NCBI RefSeq assembly: GCF_900182785.1
Contig: NZ_FXTS01000004.1
Location: 248,001-312,000, forward strand
Direction of reading: 5' to 3'
DNA length: 64,000 nt
Source of the DNA: Oceanospirillum linum
GTDB taxonomy: Bacteria; Pseudomonadota; Gammaproteobacteria; Pseudomonadales; Halomonadaceae
Shown here: positions 8,216-17,064 of the stretch, piece after piece
How the letters are laid out: each line of letters starts with the position of its first letter
Numbering within the stretch: the first letter of the stretch is position 1
The notes under the pieces: generated by a model
Database searches by the model: none
The model's input: only the letters and a program-made list of their open reading frames with translations
What the model was told of the DNA's origin: nothing
Program-made: the position numbers and the translations under genes

Positions 8216-10150
8216 TTAATTAACTATTAAAATATCACAAATCCTCTTTGAAACCCCATCTCTTATCCATATATATATCACGTGTAAGTTAACACCAAAA
8301 ATTGAACCCAATAAATTTAAAACAAAGGCAATCAAAATTGCCAAGCCAGCCATAAAGCTATTTTTATAATCACTTACAACATCGTAGGAAACCAAGCTAT
8401 CCGGAATGCTCTTATAGGCAGCATAAAAAACTGACACCGCCATAATAAAACAAAATACAGCCGAAAATATTGAGGCAATTTTCATTGATATTAATTCAAT
8501 CCTTAAACTGGACTTATTAATCTTACTCTCTTTCTCCAAAGCCTCTAAGGCTAATCTTTTTATCTCCAAGTCCTTTTCCTTTCTTATTAACTCGACCTCT
8601 TTTTCTTTGTCGCCAATATATTTTCTTTTTATTTCTCCAACAATATCAAAAATATTTTCTTCAGAGAAATCCTCACCAACATCAACAGATACATCATGCA
8701 CAAGATTAAGCAGATCAGAATCCCACCTTACAAGGGTAAAGTCCTCTACTGAAATCTCCCCCTTCTTTTCTAAAAGTTGGAGTTTATCTACAAATGACTT
8801 CCAGAACCGATCGTCGGTATATAACAGCCCATATGCAGATGCAACTATTTGATCCATTGGAAGAGTATTAAATATTTCAGGACTTTTTAACCAGAAAATT
8901 GCTGTCATCCACTGCTCAGATACAACAAGAGGTATACTTCTTTTTATTGGTATTTCGTCGTCAAAAAAATCATTTGCATATTTTACTAGGCCTGTATTTG
9001 AAGTTACAAAAAGATCCATTTTTTTATTCAAGTCATTTATCTGACGCCCCTTCCTAAGATTGCAAACCCTAGAAATACAAACAGTATCATGATCAAGATT
9101 CTTATTTTCTTTAAAATTTGACGATATAGCCGCTTCTAGTTCTTTTTCATCACACAAGTACTTAGGGTCATACTTAAACCCATAGGAAACCTCTATTCCA
9201 TGTTCTTCAATTCTAGATTTGAGGAGCTTTATCTCAGTATCTAGTCTTTCAGAATCATATCCTTGAGACCTAAGTAGCTCCAATGTCTTAGTATTGAACC
9301 TTTTCACTCTCCCCTTTTTTAAATCATCTCTCCAAGCACTAATAAGCATTTCAGCTTCATCTAATGATTTTTCAAAAATACGCAGTTTTATACAAAAGCT
9401 TTTTAAAAGAGATACAAATTCACCGATAGATTTTTTTCTTTGGCTACCACTAAAACCAAGCATACCGATAATCAATGGCGTATCAAGATAAACAGTTATT
9501 GAATCAAACTTCTTCTTACTTCCTATTTTATCCGCCAAACAAAGATAGTTAGCAAGAACCATACCTTTAACAATTCTTGAAAAATGATCTAACGTAGATG
9601 TTTTCTCTTTATGTATATGACTAATAAATGATGCTGTAACATGGTCGGTATTTTTAATTTTCGAATAAAGCTGACCCTTTTCGAACCTATTGTGAGTTGC
9701 AACAGAGGAAATATTGCTCTCAATAAAATCAGTTAGTAAAGCATCACAATCCTCGCTTGCAAGCTCTTTGTCAAAATTGGACTTGGCAAATAATTTAAAA
9801 TCATCTCTTAGTATTTCAATAGAAGTCTCAATATCTTCCTTTTTTTCATCGTAACCATTTTTCCATTTATTCACCTCTTTAGAATTAGGGATAAAAGAAT
9901 GGTTCTCCCTAATTAAAATATCCCTTCTCTTTGCCCTTGTTATAAAAACCTTTATTGCAGACAAAGGAGGTTTAATGCAAAAGTATTGAAAAAACTTATC
10001 TTGCATTAAAATCGGTGTAATTTCTTCACCATCTAGCTCTGAAATAATCACAGCAATAAACGGCAAAAAAAGGTCAATCTCATCGGATTTCTCATTTGCT
10101 TTCAGAGATTCTAGTAAGGCAAGATGTATAAGAGGGTTTTTAATTTCCAT
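8216..10150 (-). CDS. PIN-like nuclease-fold protein with C-terminal membrane segments, embedded in the hsd operon
   Basis: The frame is open from 10339, but its first 63 codons overlap the end of hsdS and look non-native. The ATG at 10150 (MEIKNPLIHL) gives 644 residues. About residues 215-400 show a PIN-type pattern: a strand with Asp (VYLDTPLIIGMLG), a middle acidic stretch (DHDTVCISRV) and a late strand LFVTSNTGLVKYAN. A charged Lys/Glu helix (about 530-565) leads into two or more hydrophobic helices (IASIFSAVFCFIMAVSVFYAA; FMAGLAILIAFVLNLLGSIF). The DNA is far more A+T-rich than neighbouring hsd genes, a sign of separate origin. I know no named family; membrane-tethered nuclease activity is inference. 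Confidence 0.6.
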   Translation of the reverse strand: MEIKNPLIHLALLESLKANEKSDEIDLFLPFIAVIISELDGEEITPILMQDKFFQYFCIKPPLSAIKVFITRAKRRDILIRENHSFIPNSKEVNKWKNGYDEKKEDIETSIEILRDDFKLFAKSNFDKELASEDCDALLTDFIESNISSVATHNRFEKGQLYSKIKNTDHVTASFISHIHKEKTSTLDHFSRIVKGMVLANYLCLADKIGSKKKFDSITVYLDTPLIIGMLGFSGSQRKKSIGEFVSLLKSFCIKLRIFEKSLDEAEMLISAWRDDLKKGRVKRFNTKTLELLRSQGYDSERLDTEIKLLKSRIEEHGIEVSYGFKYDPKYLCDEKELEAAISSNFKENKNLDHDTVCISRVCNLRKGRQINDLNKKMDLFVTSNTGLVKYANDFFDDEIPIKRSIPLVVSEQWMTAIFWLKSPEIFNTLPMDQIVASAYGLLYTDDRFWKSFVDKLQLLEKKGEISVEDFTLVRWDSDLLNLVHDVSVDVGEDFSEENIFDIVGEIKRKYIGDKEKEVELIRKEKDLEIKRLALEALEKESKINKSSLRIELISMKIASIFSAVFCFIMAVSVFYAAYKSIPDSLVSYDVVSDYKNSFMAGLAILIAFVLNLLGSIFGVNLHVIYIWIRDGVSKRICDILIVN

Positions 10151-10167
10151 ATAGATATGAAATCCTT

Positions 10168-11469
10168 CTATTTGATATTTACTTGACGTTTGCCCGTCAA
10201 CAACTGCTGCATCAGGGCTTTTTTCTCTTGCTTTAATGCTTCCAGCTTTTGTTGCAGAACAGAAATTTCCTGATCGGCGGTGGAAAGGACAGCAGCAATT
10301 TTTTGTTGTTCTTCCAATGAAGGAATAACGACAAAACACTTTCCAACATGAGAGGGTCCAAAGTTTAATTGCGCAGATCCTGTTGCTTGCCGTCTGATTT
10401 GATTTTTGAATACCAGAGACTGCATGAAATAATGAAAGTAAGTTATATCAACACCACCATCACTTAGAGGCTTAAATCTCATCGTGCTAGTGTTCATACA
10501 AAGGGGTAAATGCGCCGTCGATGCGAAAGCGATCTTCTCGTCGAACCGATCAACAGAGATGCCTGAACACGCTATGAGTAAATCACCATCATCAACTAGA
10601 AAGTGCTTATACGTCCCAAGACATTCCTCTTCCGAAATACGGGTTTTCGTATTGCTTAAATCTATTTTATTGAACTGAATGTTGGTTCCATTAAATAATT
10701 TTACACCTTGTTCCGTAAATTGATGCTTACGCACACCTGGGCCTTCCTGATACCAAAGGTGCTTTTTAATCAGTTCGACTTTCCAATCGCTTGGTAAAGC
10801 ACCTAGCTTACTCTTAGCAAATCCGTCACGAACTGAATAAGCATAGTTGCCATTCAAGCTGAAGCGCTTCTTGCCCGTCAGCAGTTGCTGCATCAGGGCT
10901 TTTTTCTGCTGCTGACTGTTCGCAAGCAGCTGTTCAGTGGTGGTAATGGCCTTATCCCAAGTGGAGAGAATCTGAGCGATTTTCTTTTGTTCAGAGAGAG
11001 GTGGGGCATCAAATGATATCGCACGTATCGTTGATAAGTTCAGTCCTGCCTTGGCTCCAGCATCGTTCAAGCGATTAATCTTAGAATTCATCGCCTTAGA
11101 TGACAGCAAATAAGCTATAAACTGACTATCAGCAGTGTCCTGATTTATACGGATAAGTGCTGTATGCTGATTAATATAAGCCTCACCCAGCCCATCGTTA
11201 ACCCATCCAATTTTTCCTAATTCGGCAGTAATCGACATGAGAATGTCTCCTAGCTGCAACGAAGTACGCCGCCCATCGGCTGAGTCACTTTGAATATCAA
11301 CAAATTTTAAATCTGTAAGATTTAGCCAGATATTTTCACGCTGTAGATTTGTCATCCGAATGAATTTTGCACCGCTATCAGAATAATACTGAGCCCAATC
11401 TCGTGACCCACTGGTAATAGCGGAGCTAATCTTAGCTAAACTTAAATGACTCCATCCATCAGGCATCAT
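10168..11469 (-). CDS. hsdS: Type I restriction-modification specificity subunit S (HsdS)
   Basis: A 433-residue specificity subunit with two target-recognition domains. TRD1 spans about 1-150 (MPDGWSHLSLAKIS...) and TRD2 about 215-380. Each is followed by a conserved helical spacer (PPLSEQKKIAQILSTWDKAI and PSLEEQQKIAAVLSTADQEI), both ending in a near-repeat ALMQQLLTGK. This two-fold repeat is the hallmark of HsdS. It overlaps hsdM by 11 bases. Known role: it sets the bipartite DNA target for HsdM methylation and HsdR cleavage. The site itself cannot be predicted here. Confidence 0.93.
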   Translation of the reverse strand: MMPDGWSHLSLAKISSAITSGSRDWAQYYSDSGAKFIRMTNLQRENIWLNLTDLKFVDIQSDSADGRRTSLQLGDILMSITAELGKIGWVNDGLGEAYINQHTALIRINQDTADSQFIAYLLSSKAMNSKINRLNDAGAKAGLNLSTIRAISFDAPPLSEQKKIAQILSTWDKAITTTEQLLANSQQQKKALMQQLLTGKKRFSLNGNYAYSVRDGFAKSKLGALPSDWKVELIKKHLWYQEGPGVRKHQFTEQGVKLFNGTNIQFNKIDLSNTKTRISEEECLGTYKHFLVDDGDLLIACSGISVDRFDEKIAFASTAHLPLCMNTSTMRFKPLSDGGVDITYFHYFMQSLVFKNQIRRQATGSAQLNFGPSHVGKCFVVIPSLEEQQKIAAVLSTADQEISVLQQKLEALKQEKKALMQQLLTGKRQVNIK

Positions 11470-12985
11470 AACCCAGCTCCTTCAGGTACTTATCCATTTC
11501 ACCTTCCAGTTCATTCAGCTGAGCTTTCAGCTTCTCGCGTTCGGCACGCACGGCCATTAGGTCGATCTCTTCTTCTTCCTCGAAGGTATCCACGTAACGG
11601 GGGATATTCAGGTTGTAGTCATTCTCTTTGATCTCGTCGAGGGTCGCTACATAAGCGTACTTATCGACGTTTTCACAACTACGGAAGGTGTCCACAATTT
11701 TGCTGATATTGGCTTCGGTCAGCAGGTTTTGGTTTTTACCGGCTTTAAACTCTCTGGAGGCGTCAATAAACAGGACTTCCTCTTTGGTCTTTTGCTTTTT
11801 GAACACCAGAATCGAAGCGGGGATACCTGTGCCGTAAAAGAGTTTTTCCGGCAGGCCGATCACCGCGTCCAGCAGGTTTTCATCAATCAGCTGTTTACGG
11901 ATTTTGCCCTCAGATGAGCCCCGGAAGAGTACGCCATGAGGCACAACGACACCCATGCGCCCTGTGGTTGGTTTCAGGGTTTCAATCATGTGTAGGATAA
12001 ACGCGTAGTCACCCTTGGTTTTAGGTGGCACACCACGGCGGAAGCGGCTGAACGGGTCGTTGGCGGCTTCATCATGACCCCATTTATCCAGCGAGAAGGG
12101 CGGGTTAGCAGTCACAATATCAAACAGCATCAGGTTGCCGTTCTGATCCAGCAGCTTAGGGTTGCGAATGGTGTCGCCCCATTCGATTTTATGGTTGTCC
12201 TCGCCATGCAGGAACATATTCATTTTTGCCAACGACCAGGTAGAGCCGATCGCTTCCTGTCCGTACAGGGCGTATTGCTTGCTGTCGTGATTGGCAACCA
12301 CCTTGCGACCACACTTCATCAGCAGCGAGCCGGAACCACAGGCGGGGTCACAGATACTGTCGCCGGGCTGAGGATCTAACAGTTCAGCAATCAGATCAGA
12401 AACCTCAGGCGGGGTATAGAACTCACCGGCTTTCTGGCCACCACTGGCGGCAAAGTTTTTAATCAGGTATTCGTAGGCGTTACCAATCACATCCAGCGTG
12501 CCGACCCGACTGGGCTTCAGGTTAAGATCTTCTTTGGCAAAGTCTTCCAGCAGATGACGCAGAATGGTGTTTTTCTGCTTCTCTTCGCCCAGCTTGTCGG
12601 TGTTGAACGAGATATCCTGGAACACGCTTTTGCCGGCATCTTTCAGCTTGGTGCCGTTAGCTTCTTCAATGGCGTGCAGCGCCTGATCAATACGCTCACC
12701 ATTACCCGGTTCATGGCGTTTTTCGTACAGTGTGTAAAAACTGGCAGACGTTGGCAGAACGAAGCGCTCGTTCTTCATCATCTCATCGATCAGCTCAGGC
12801 TCATCACCGTATTCTGCCTTGTAGCCATCATAGTGATCCTGCCAAACGTCTGAGATGTACTTCAGAAACAGCATGGTGAGGATAAAGTCTTTGTAGGTAT
12901 CCGCGCTGATGGTGCCCCGGAAGGTGTCGCAAGCATTCCAGAGGGCCTTATTGATGTTGTCCTGGTTGATCTTATCGGTACTCAT
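11459..12985 (-). CDS. hsdM: Type I restriction-modification DNA methyltransferase subunit M (HsdM)
   Basis: A 508-residue N6-adenine methyltransferase. It has an N-terminal HsdM helical domain (ALWNACDTFRGTISADTYKDFIL), the SAM-binding motif DPACGSGSLL (about 211-220) and the catalytic NPPF motif (TANPPFSLDKWG, about 263-274). The C-terminal helices (EREKLKAQLNELEGEMDKYL) contact HsdS. The length is normal and the frame intact. It starts one base after the half-hsdS gene ends and overlaps hsdS. With hsdR interrupted by a stop, HsdM plus HsdS may still methylate, leaving a methylation-only locus. Confidence 0.95.
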   Translation of the reverse strand: MSTDKINQDNINKALWNACDTFRGTISADTYKDFILTMLFLKYISDVWQDHYDGYKAEYGDEPELIDEMMKNERFVLPTSASFYTLYEKRHEPGNGERIDQALHAIEEANGTKLKDAGKSVFQDISFNTDKLGEEKQKNTILRHLLEDFAKEDLNLKPSRVGTLDVIGNAYEYLIKNFAASGGQKAGEFYTPPEVSDLIAELLDPQPGDSICDPACGSGSLLMKCGRKVVANHDSKQYALYGQEAIGSTWSLAKMNMFLHGEDNHKIEWGDTIRNPKLLDQNGNLMLFDIVTANPPFSLDKWGHDEAANDPFSRFRRGVPPKTKGDYAFILHMIETLKPTTGRMGVVVPHGVLFRGSSEGKIRKQLIDENLLDAVIGLPEKLFYGTGIPASILVFKKQKTKEEVLFIDASREFKAGKNQNLLTEANISKIVDTFRSCENVDKYAYVATLDEIKENDYNLNIPRYVDTFEEEEEIDLMAVRAEREKLKAQLNELEGEMDKYLKELGYDA

Positions 12986-13618
12986 CTATTTCGATTCCTT
13001 AAGCAGCTGCTGAAACATGCCTTGCATCTGGGTTTCACGATTTTTAAGCAGGGCTTTTGTCAGCTCCTGTTCCTGCTCCCACAACTGGTTGATATGCAGG
13101 ATTTTCTGTTGCGTTTCTAAACTGGGAATATCCAGTGTTAACTCTTTTGCCATCTTGGCGGTCAGCATCACAATGCTGCTGCCTTGGCTGCCAGCCCCTT
13201 CCGCCAGCCAGTATTGCAGTGCCGGTTGATTCAGAGACCAGCAGAGAAATTCAGGCAGTACGGCATCATTAGGCGTAATGATTAAAAACTGACTACTGAC
13301 CACTAGAGGTAAAGCATCATTATTTTGGGTGATACATGATGCACGAAAATACCCCCCTTTAGACCCTCGGGCGGGCAGAATAACAGAGCCTGCACCAACA
13401 AAGGCTTTATCTTTGCCATCCCACTGAATCCTGGGCAGCTGATCCGCACCCAACGTCGATCTGTTGGTTGCTTCCCAGCTACTGCGGGCATCTTTAATTT
13501 GAGCGATATGGGCATTACCGCCTTCGGTCAGCTCCGTCACCTTGCCACGAAAGGTGTAACCGGTACGGATCGATGCGATCTCAGCCAATGATTTTTGATG
13601 AGTGGTAAACGACACCAA
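12986..13618 (-). CDS. Half-length HsdS-like protein (single TRD), first gene of the hsd operon
   Basis: A 210-residue protein with one HsdS-type recognition domain (LAEIASIRTGYTFRGKV; VILPARGSKGGYFRASCI) and one conserved spacer helix (IPSLETQQKILHINQLWEQEQEL). It is about half the length of the HsdS further down the operon. The start is TTG at 13618 or, with better spacing from the AGGGGGA just upstream, GTG at 13615. It could dimerise as a symmetric specificity subunit, swap with HsdS, or be a remnant. The frame is intact, which argues for use. It is first in the operon, ahead of hsdM, an uncommon position. Confidence 0.8.
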   Translation of the reverse strand: MVSFTTHQKSLAEIASIRTGYTFRGKVTELTEGGNAHIAQIKDARSSWEATNRSTLGADQLPRIQWDGKDKAFVGAGSVILPARGSKGGYFRASCITQNNDALPLVVSSQFLIITPNDAVLPEFLCWSLNQPALQYWLAEGAGSQGSSIVMLTAKMAKELTLDIPSLETQQKILHINQLWEQEQELTKALLKNRETQMQGMFQQLLKESK

Positions 13619-13861
13619 ATCCCCCTATGCAGGCAGAACGAGCTGCCTTAATCAATATCAGGCCGACTCTGCAAGAGCCTGCATTAACCTACCTCAAAAC
13701 ATCCACCAAAAATACAGTAGAGCATTAATGAAAACCATCTTACCAAAAAATGTGCATTTTGAAAACTTTTAATACAGTAGCAATTCTATGTATTTTTTAT
13801 TTTAACTGTGCTTTGATGTCTTCAGATCTAAAAATCAGTCTGTCGAATCACAGGGGTTTGA
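13619..13861. promoter_or_regulatory. Divergent promoter region, hsd operon / tniQ-cas operon
   Basis: An A+T-rich 243-bp gap between divergent operons, so it must hold promoters for both. A 10-bp direct repeat, aatacagtag, occurs at 13711-13720 and 13771-13780, exactly 60 bp apart. No single clear -35/-10 pair stands out. AGGGG at 7 bp supports the tniQ ATG. Confidence 0.5.
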
Positions 13862-15022
13862 ATGCCACGATTACCTGCACACATTCAGATCTATTCCGAT
13901 GAATCACTGGAAAGCTACCTGCTCAGGCTTTGCCAGGCTAACTACTTTGATTCCTTTTATGATTTTGCTCTGGAGTTAAAGCATTTGCTTTGGGAGCAAG
14001 AGTCAGGAGCTGCAGGCGGGCTGCCAACAGAGTTGGCGGCTATCAATATCTATCACGCCCAACAGGATAGTGGCAGACGATCACAGGCGCTCTTTCTTGT
14101 TGAAAAAATGCTGGAGCTGAAGCCATTCACATTGTTGGATATCACTTTTAAGCATGGGACGTCCGTAGACCTGTATCAACGAGCAACGGTTAGCTACCAA
14201 AACCACATCATCCCAAGACACTACCTTCGCCAAAATTCCATTCCCATTTGTCCAGTATGCCTACAAGGCGAACAACCATATATCCGTTATTTGTGGCATC
14301 TGGAACCGGTAAAAGCCTGTGTGGAGCATAACTGCAAGCTTGTTGAATGCTGCCCACGATGCAATGAAACCCTGAACTATATGGAGTCAGAGCTGATTAC
14401 ACACTGCTTTTGTGGATTTGATCTCAGAAAGTGTGAGCAGGAGCCAGCAGATGCGAAGAGTTATTGGCAGCTGAACCCTGAGGCTTTTTCTGCCTTTGGT
14501 GACTGCAGTTTCTCCGAGAAGCTGGCTGTGCTGTCTCTTTTAGAGCAACTGGCATCGGATAAAAATCAGGAAGTTTTACTACGTGAAGGCATCGACTTTT
14601 TCAGTCGCTTGCTGGAAGAACGTATTTCAGAGCAATTAACCCTCGCCACCAAGCCCTTATCTAAGCTGTCTTTTCGTACTCTGTCCGCCGGATTGATCGA
14701 TGAGTTATCCAAAGTCTCAAACCTTCCTCAAGGTCTTATCTCCGGTGTGATTAAAGCGATTCTTATCAAAGCGCTGGATACCCCAAAAACGTCACTTGGC
14801 TGCCTTGGTGATTCTTTGTTGAGCCCCAGGGAATGCGCGTTTCTGTTGCAGTCATCGGTTAATGATATTTACCGACTGTATGAGACAGGTGTTCTATCCC
14901 CGGCGATCCGTTTGCCATCAAAGCAGACCATTCAAAGTTATCAAACCATTTTTCGATTACAGGATATCGCTGGATTCACACTGTCCTGCTCAAGCTTTAT
15001 GGCCGTGACCTCATCCAGATAA
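13862..15022 (+). CDS. tniQ: TniQ, target-selection protein joining Cascade to TnsC
   Basis: A 386-residue TniQ/TnsD-family protein of the short I-F3 type. The N-terminus (DESLESYLLRLCQAN) is the family signature. A zinc-binding region follows: CPVCL (about 134-138), later C-x-x-H, then CCPRC and HCFCGF. A helical C-terminal part ends the protein. Known: in I-F3 elements a TniQ dimer binds Cas6/Cas7 at one end of the guide complex and recruits TnsC. It is the first gene of the tniQ-cas8-cas7-cas6 operon, 10 bp before cas8. There is no second tniQ/tnsD in the window. Confidence 0.93.
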   Translation: MPRLPAHIQIYSDESLESYLLRLCQANYFDSFYDFALELKHLLWEQESGAAGGLPTELAAINIYHAQQDSGRRSQALFLVEKMLELKPFTLLDITFKHGTSVDLYQRATVSYQNHIIPRHYLRQNSIPICPVCLQGEQPYIRYLWHLEPVKACVEHNCKLVECCPRCNETLNYMESELITHCFCGFDLRKCEQEPADAKSYWQLNPEAFSAFGDCSFSEKLAVLSLLEQLASDKNQEVLLREGIDFFSRLLEERISEQLTLATKPLSKLSFRTLSAGLIDELSKVSNLPQGLISGVIKAILIKALDTPKTSLGCLGDSLLSPRECAFLLQSSVNDIYRLYETGVLSPAIRLPSKQTIQSYQTIFRLQDIAGFTLSCSSFMAVTSSR

Positions 15023-15032
15023 GGATTCGACT

Positions 15033-17060
15033 ATGCTGAAAGACTTGTTGGAAAAAAAAGAGGGAACCAGAGCAGAGTTTAACCACAAGGTTAAGCGTTG
15101 CTTTGAACCGTACACGCCGCTTATTGAAGCCGACGGTGCTGAACTGGAGTGCGTGATAATCCTGGCCAATCTGGCCAGCCGAGCTGCTGAAACACTCGAT
15201 GACAGAGCCAGCGCAAAATCATCGCTCACCACTGACAACTTCTGGAAGAAAGTACTACAAAGTGCACAACAGCTTCATACCCACAATCTGAAATTCCCTG
15301 ACGCCCGAGTCCACTATAAAAACCGAATCCGGGTTATCAATCCTCAGGATCAGTTTCCTGTTTTAGGCTGGTCCGGCAATAGCAGCGATTATAACTTTGC
15401 CCGTTTTTTAAACTCTGCGTTCCAATGGCAAAACGAAAGACACACATTGCTGACTGTTTTGCTTGATGATCTCCCGGCATGGCGAAACGCTTTCTCAAGG
15501 CTTGGAGTTTTCAAAGCGCAGTGGCATCAATTGCGGCAGCAACTGAAACAGATTTTCCAGACCTCAACATTCCCCGACACGGTCGATATCTATTCACCGC
15601 AGTTGCGGCTACCGTGGCGAGGTAGGCACCTGATTGCGATCACGCCCGTGGTCAACCATACACTTCAACTAAAGATTCAGTCTTCAGCTAAAGAACTCCC
15701 CTCTATTAAAATCAGTTACCCGAGACCTTCGGCTATCGGTCAGCTCTGCGGTGCTCTGGGCGGCAATTTACGCTATTTGCATTACCACCCCATTCCCAAG
15801 GGCTTAATAGGCTTCCAGCAACAATTAAGTGTTGATAGAGAGTCTTTGCTTTCTCAGCGATCTTTATCAGGCAAGCACCCTGAGTCTGTTTATAAATCTC
15901 TGATCGACCGAAGAATCAACGCTTCTCTTAGGCTGGCCAGACTAGCCAGGCGCGATGCACTGAGGCAGTTTGATCTTATACTCGAAAACTGGCTCAAAGC
16001 TCTGATGGATGTCAGGCAATACTTTCTGGAAACAGGGTGCTTGCACTACAAAAACCTGAATCGTGTTGAAGAATCATTTGTGCGGGACGAGGCATCATCA
16101 AATGACCTCAGGAAATATCTCAACACGTCATTCCACAAAAGCCTTCGACTTAATCCTTACACTCAGGATTTTGCTTACCATCCGGGTCTTACTGCCACAC
16201 TGAATCAACGACTGAAGCAACTTCTACATCAGGAAAATGCCCCATCAGCAGCTGAAGAGCTACCTGAAATGGGATATGCCTCACTGCACAATGTATCGGT
16301 AACCGATGGCAATGCACTCAATAATCCCTACTGCGCCGGTATGCCATCCATGACCGGGCTATGGGGCTTCTGTAAAAACCTTGAGATGCAGCTTAAAGAA
16401 AGTGGATTTGCTGTTTCTGTACAGCGTGTTGCTTTGATGTGCCACGAGTTCTCTGCCAACCGATCCACACTTATACCGGAGCCTTCCCGTCCCTCACCCC
16501 AGAAAGGCAGTCAGACCGTTAAAAGATCCGGCCTGTTACCCCAATTTACTTTCTCCGGCCAGTTCTCTGTCGTTATTGAGTACCGAAAATCCGCTGGACG
16601 TTTGAGTGAACTCACAACTGATGATTTACGCAATCATCTGCCAGACAGGTTGTGGGGCGGTAGTCTCATGCTGCAGGAGTCAGCAAATAATCACGGGATT
16701 CACCTGACTGATGAATTTGACCCTCTGTATCGGAAGTTGATCAGGCAATTCCGAAGAGGTGTCTGGCTCGTTCCGGACAGCTCAGAGGTGATCGAACAAA
16801 ACTCGCTATTTGATTTACTGCTTGAGGATAAAAAACGCGCGCCCTTACTCACAGGCTTCAAAGCGTTGGAAGAGCCCAAGATCAGAGAAGGCGCTTTATG
16901 TGGCCTGCACTTTTACGCAGAGCCAGCCATTGGTATTTGCCGCAGGGAAACCATGTTTCGGCTGACCAAATCACCGGATTACTTCCTCAATAAAGCTTTT
17001 TGGGGGCTAACTCCAGCCACTAACAATGATGAATCTATTCACCTGATACGAAGGGTATAA
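15033..17060 (+). CDS. cas8f: Cas8f-Cas5f fusion (Csy1/Csy2-like), type I-F3 Cascade
   Basis: A 675-residue protein in the cas8 position of the tniQ-cas operon. Its length matches the natural Cas8/Cas5 fusion of I-F3 systems. The N-terminal part resembles the large subunit (NFARFLNSAFQWQNERHTLL); the central and C-terminal part resembles the Csy2/Cas5 RAMP fold (VRVALMCHEFSANRS; GLLPQFTFSGQFSVVIEYR). Known role: PAM recognition and binding of the crRNA 5' handle. An AAGGA lies about 7 bp before the ATG. It is intact and ends 4 bp before cas7. Assignment rests on order, size and local motifs. Confidence 0.87.
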   Translation: MLKDLLEKKEGTRAEFNHKVKRCFEPYTPLIEADGAELECVIILANLASRAAETLDDRASAKSSLTTDNFWKKVLQSAQQLHTHNLKFPDARVHYKNRIRVINPQDQFPVLGWSGNSSDYNFARFLNSAFQWQNERHTLLTVLLDDLPAWRNAFSRLGVFKAQWHQLRQQLKQIFQTSTFPDTVDIYSPQLRLPWRGRHLIAITPVVNHTLQLKIQSSAKELPSIKISYPRPSAIGQLCGALGGNLRYLHYHPIPKGLIGFQQQLSVDRESLLSQRSLSGKHPESVYKSLIDRRINASLRLARLARRDALRQFDLILENWLKALMDVRQYFLETGCLHYKNLNRVEESFVRDEASSNDLRKYLNTSFHKSLRLNPYTQDFAYHPGLTATLNQRLKQLLHQENAPSAAEELPEMGYASLHNVSVTDGNALNNPYCAGMPSMTGLWGFCKNLEMQLKESGFAVSVQRVALMCHEFSANRSTLIPEPSRPSPQKGSQTVKRSGLLPQFTFSGQFSVVIEYRKSAGRLSELTTDDLRNHLPDRLWGGSLMLQESANNHGIHLTDEFDPLYRKLIRQFRRGVWLVPDSSEVIEQNSLFDLLLEDKKRAPLLTGFKALEEPKIREGALCGLHFYAEPAIGICRRETMFRLTKSPDYFLNKAFWGLTPATNNDESIHLIRRV

Positions 17061-17064
17061 ATCG

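Noticed and set aside
10151..10339. N-terminal extension of the PIN-like protein
   Set aside because: These codons overlap the hsdS 3' end in another frame and are Cys/Arg-rich without family character; ATG 10150 is preferred.
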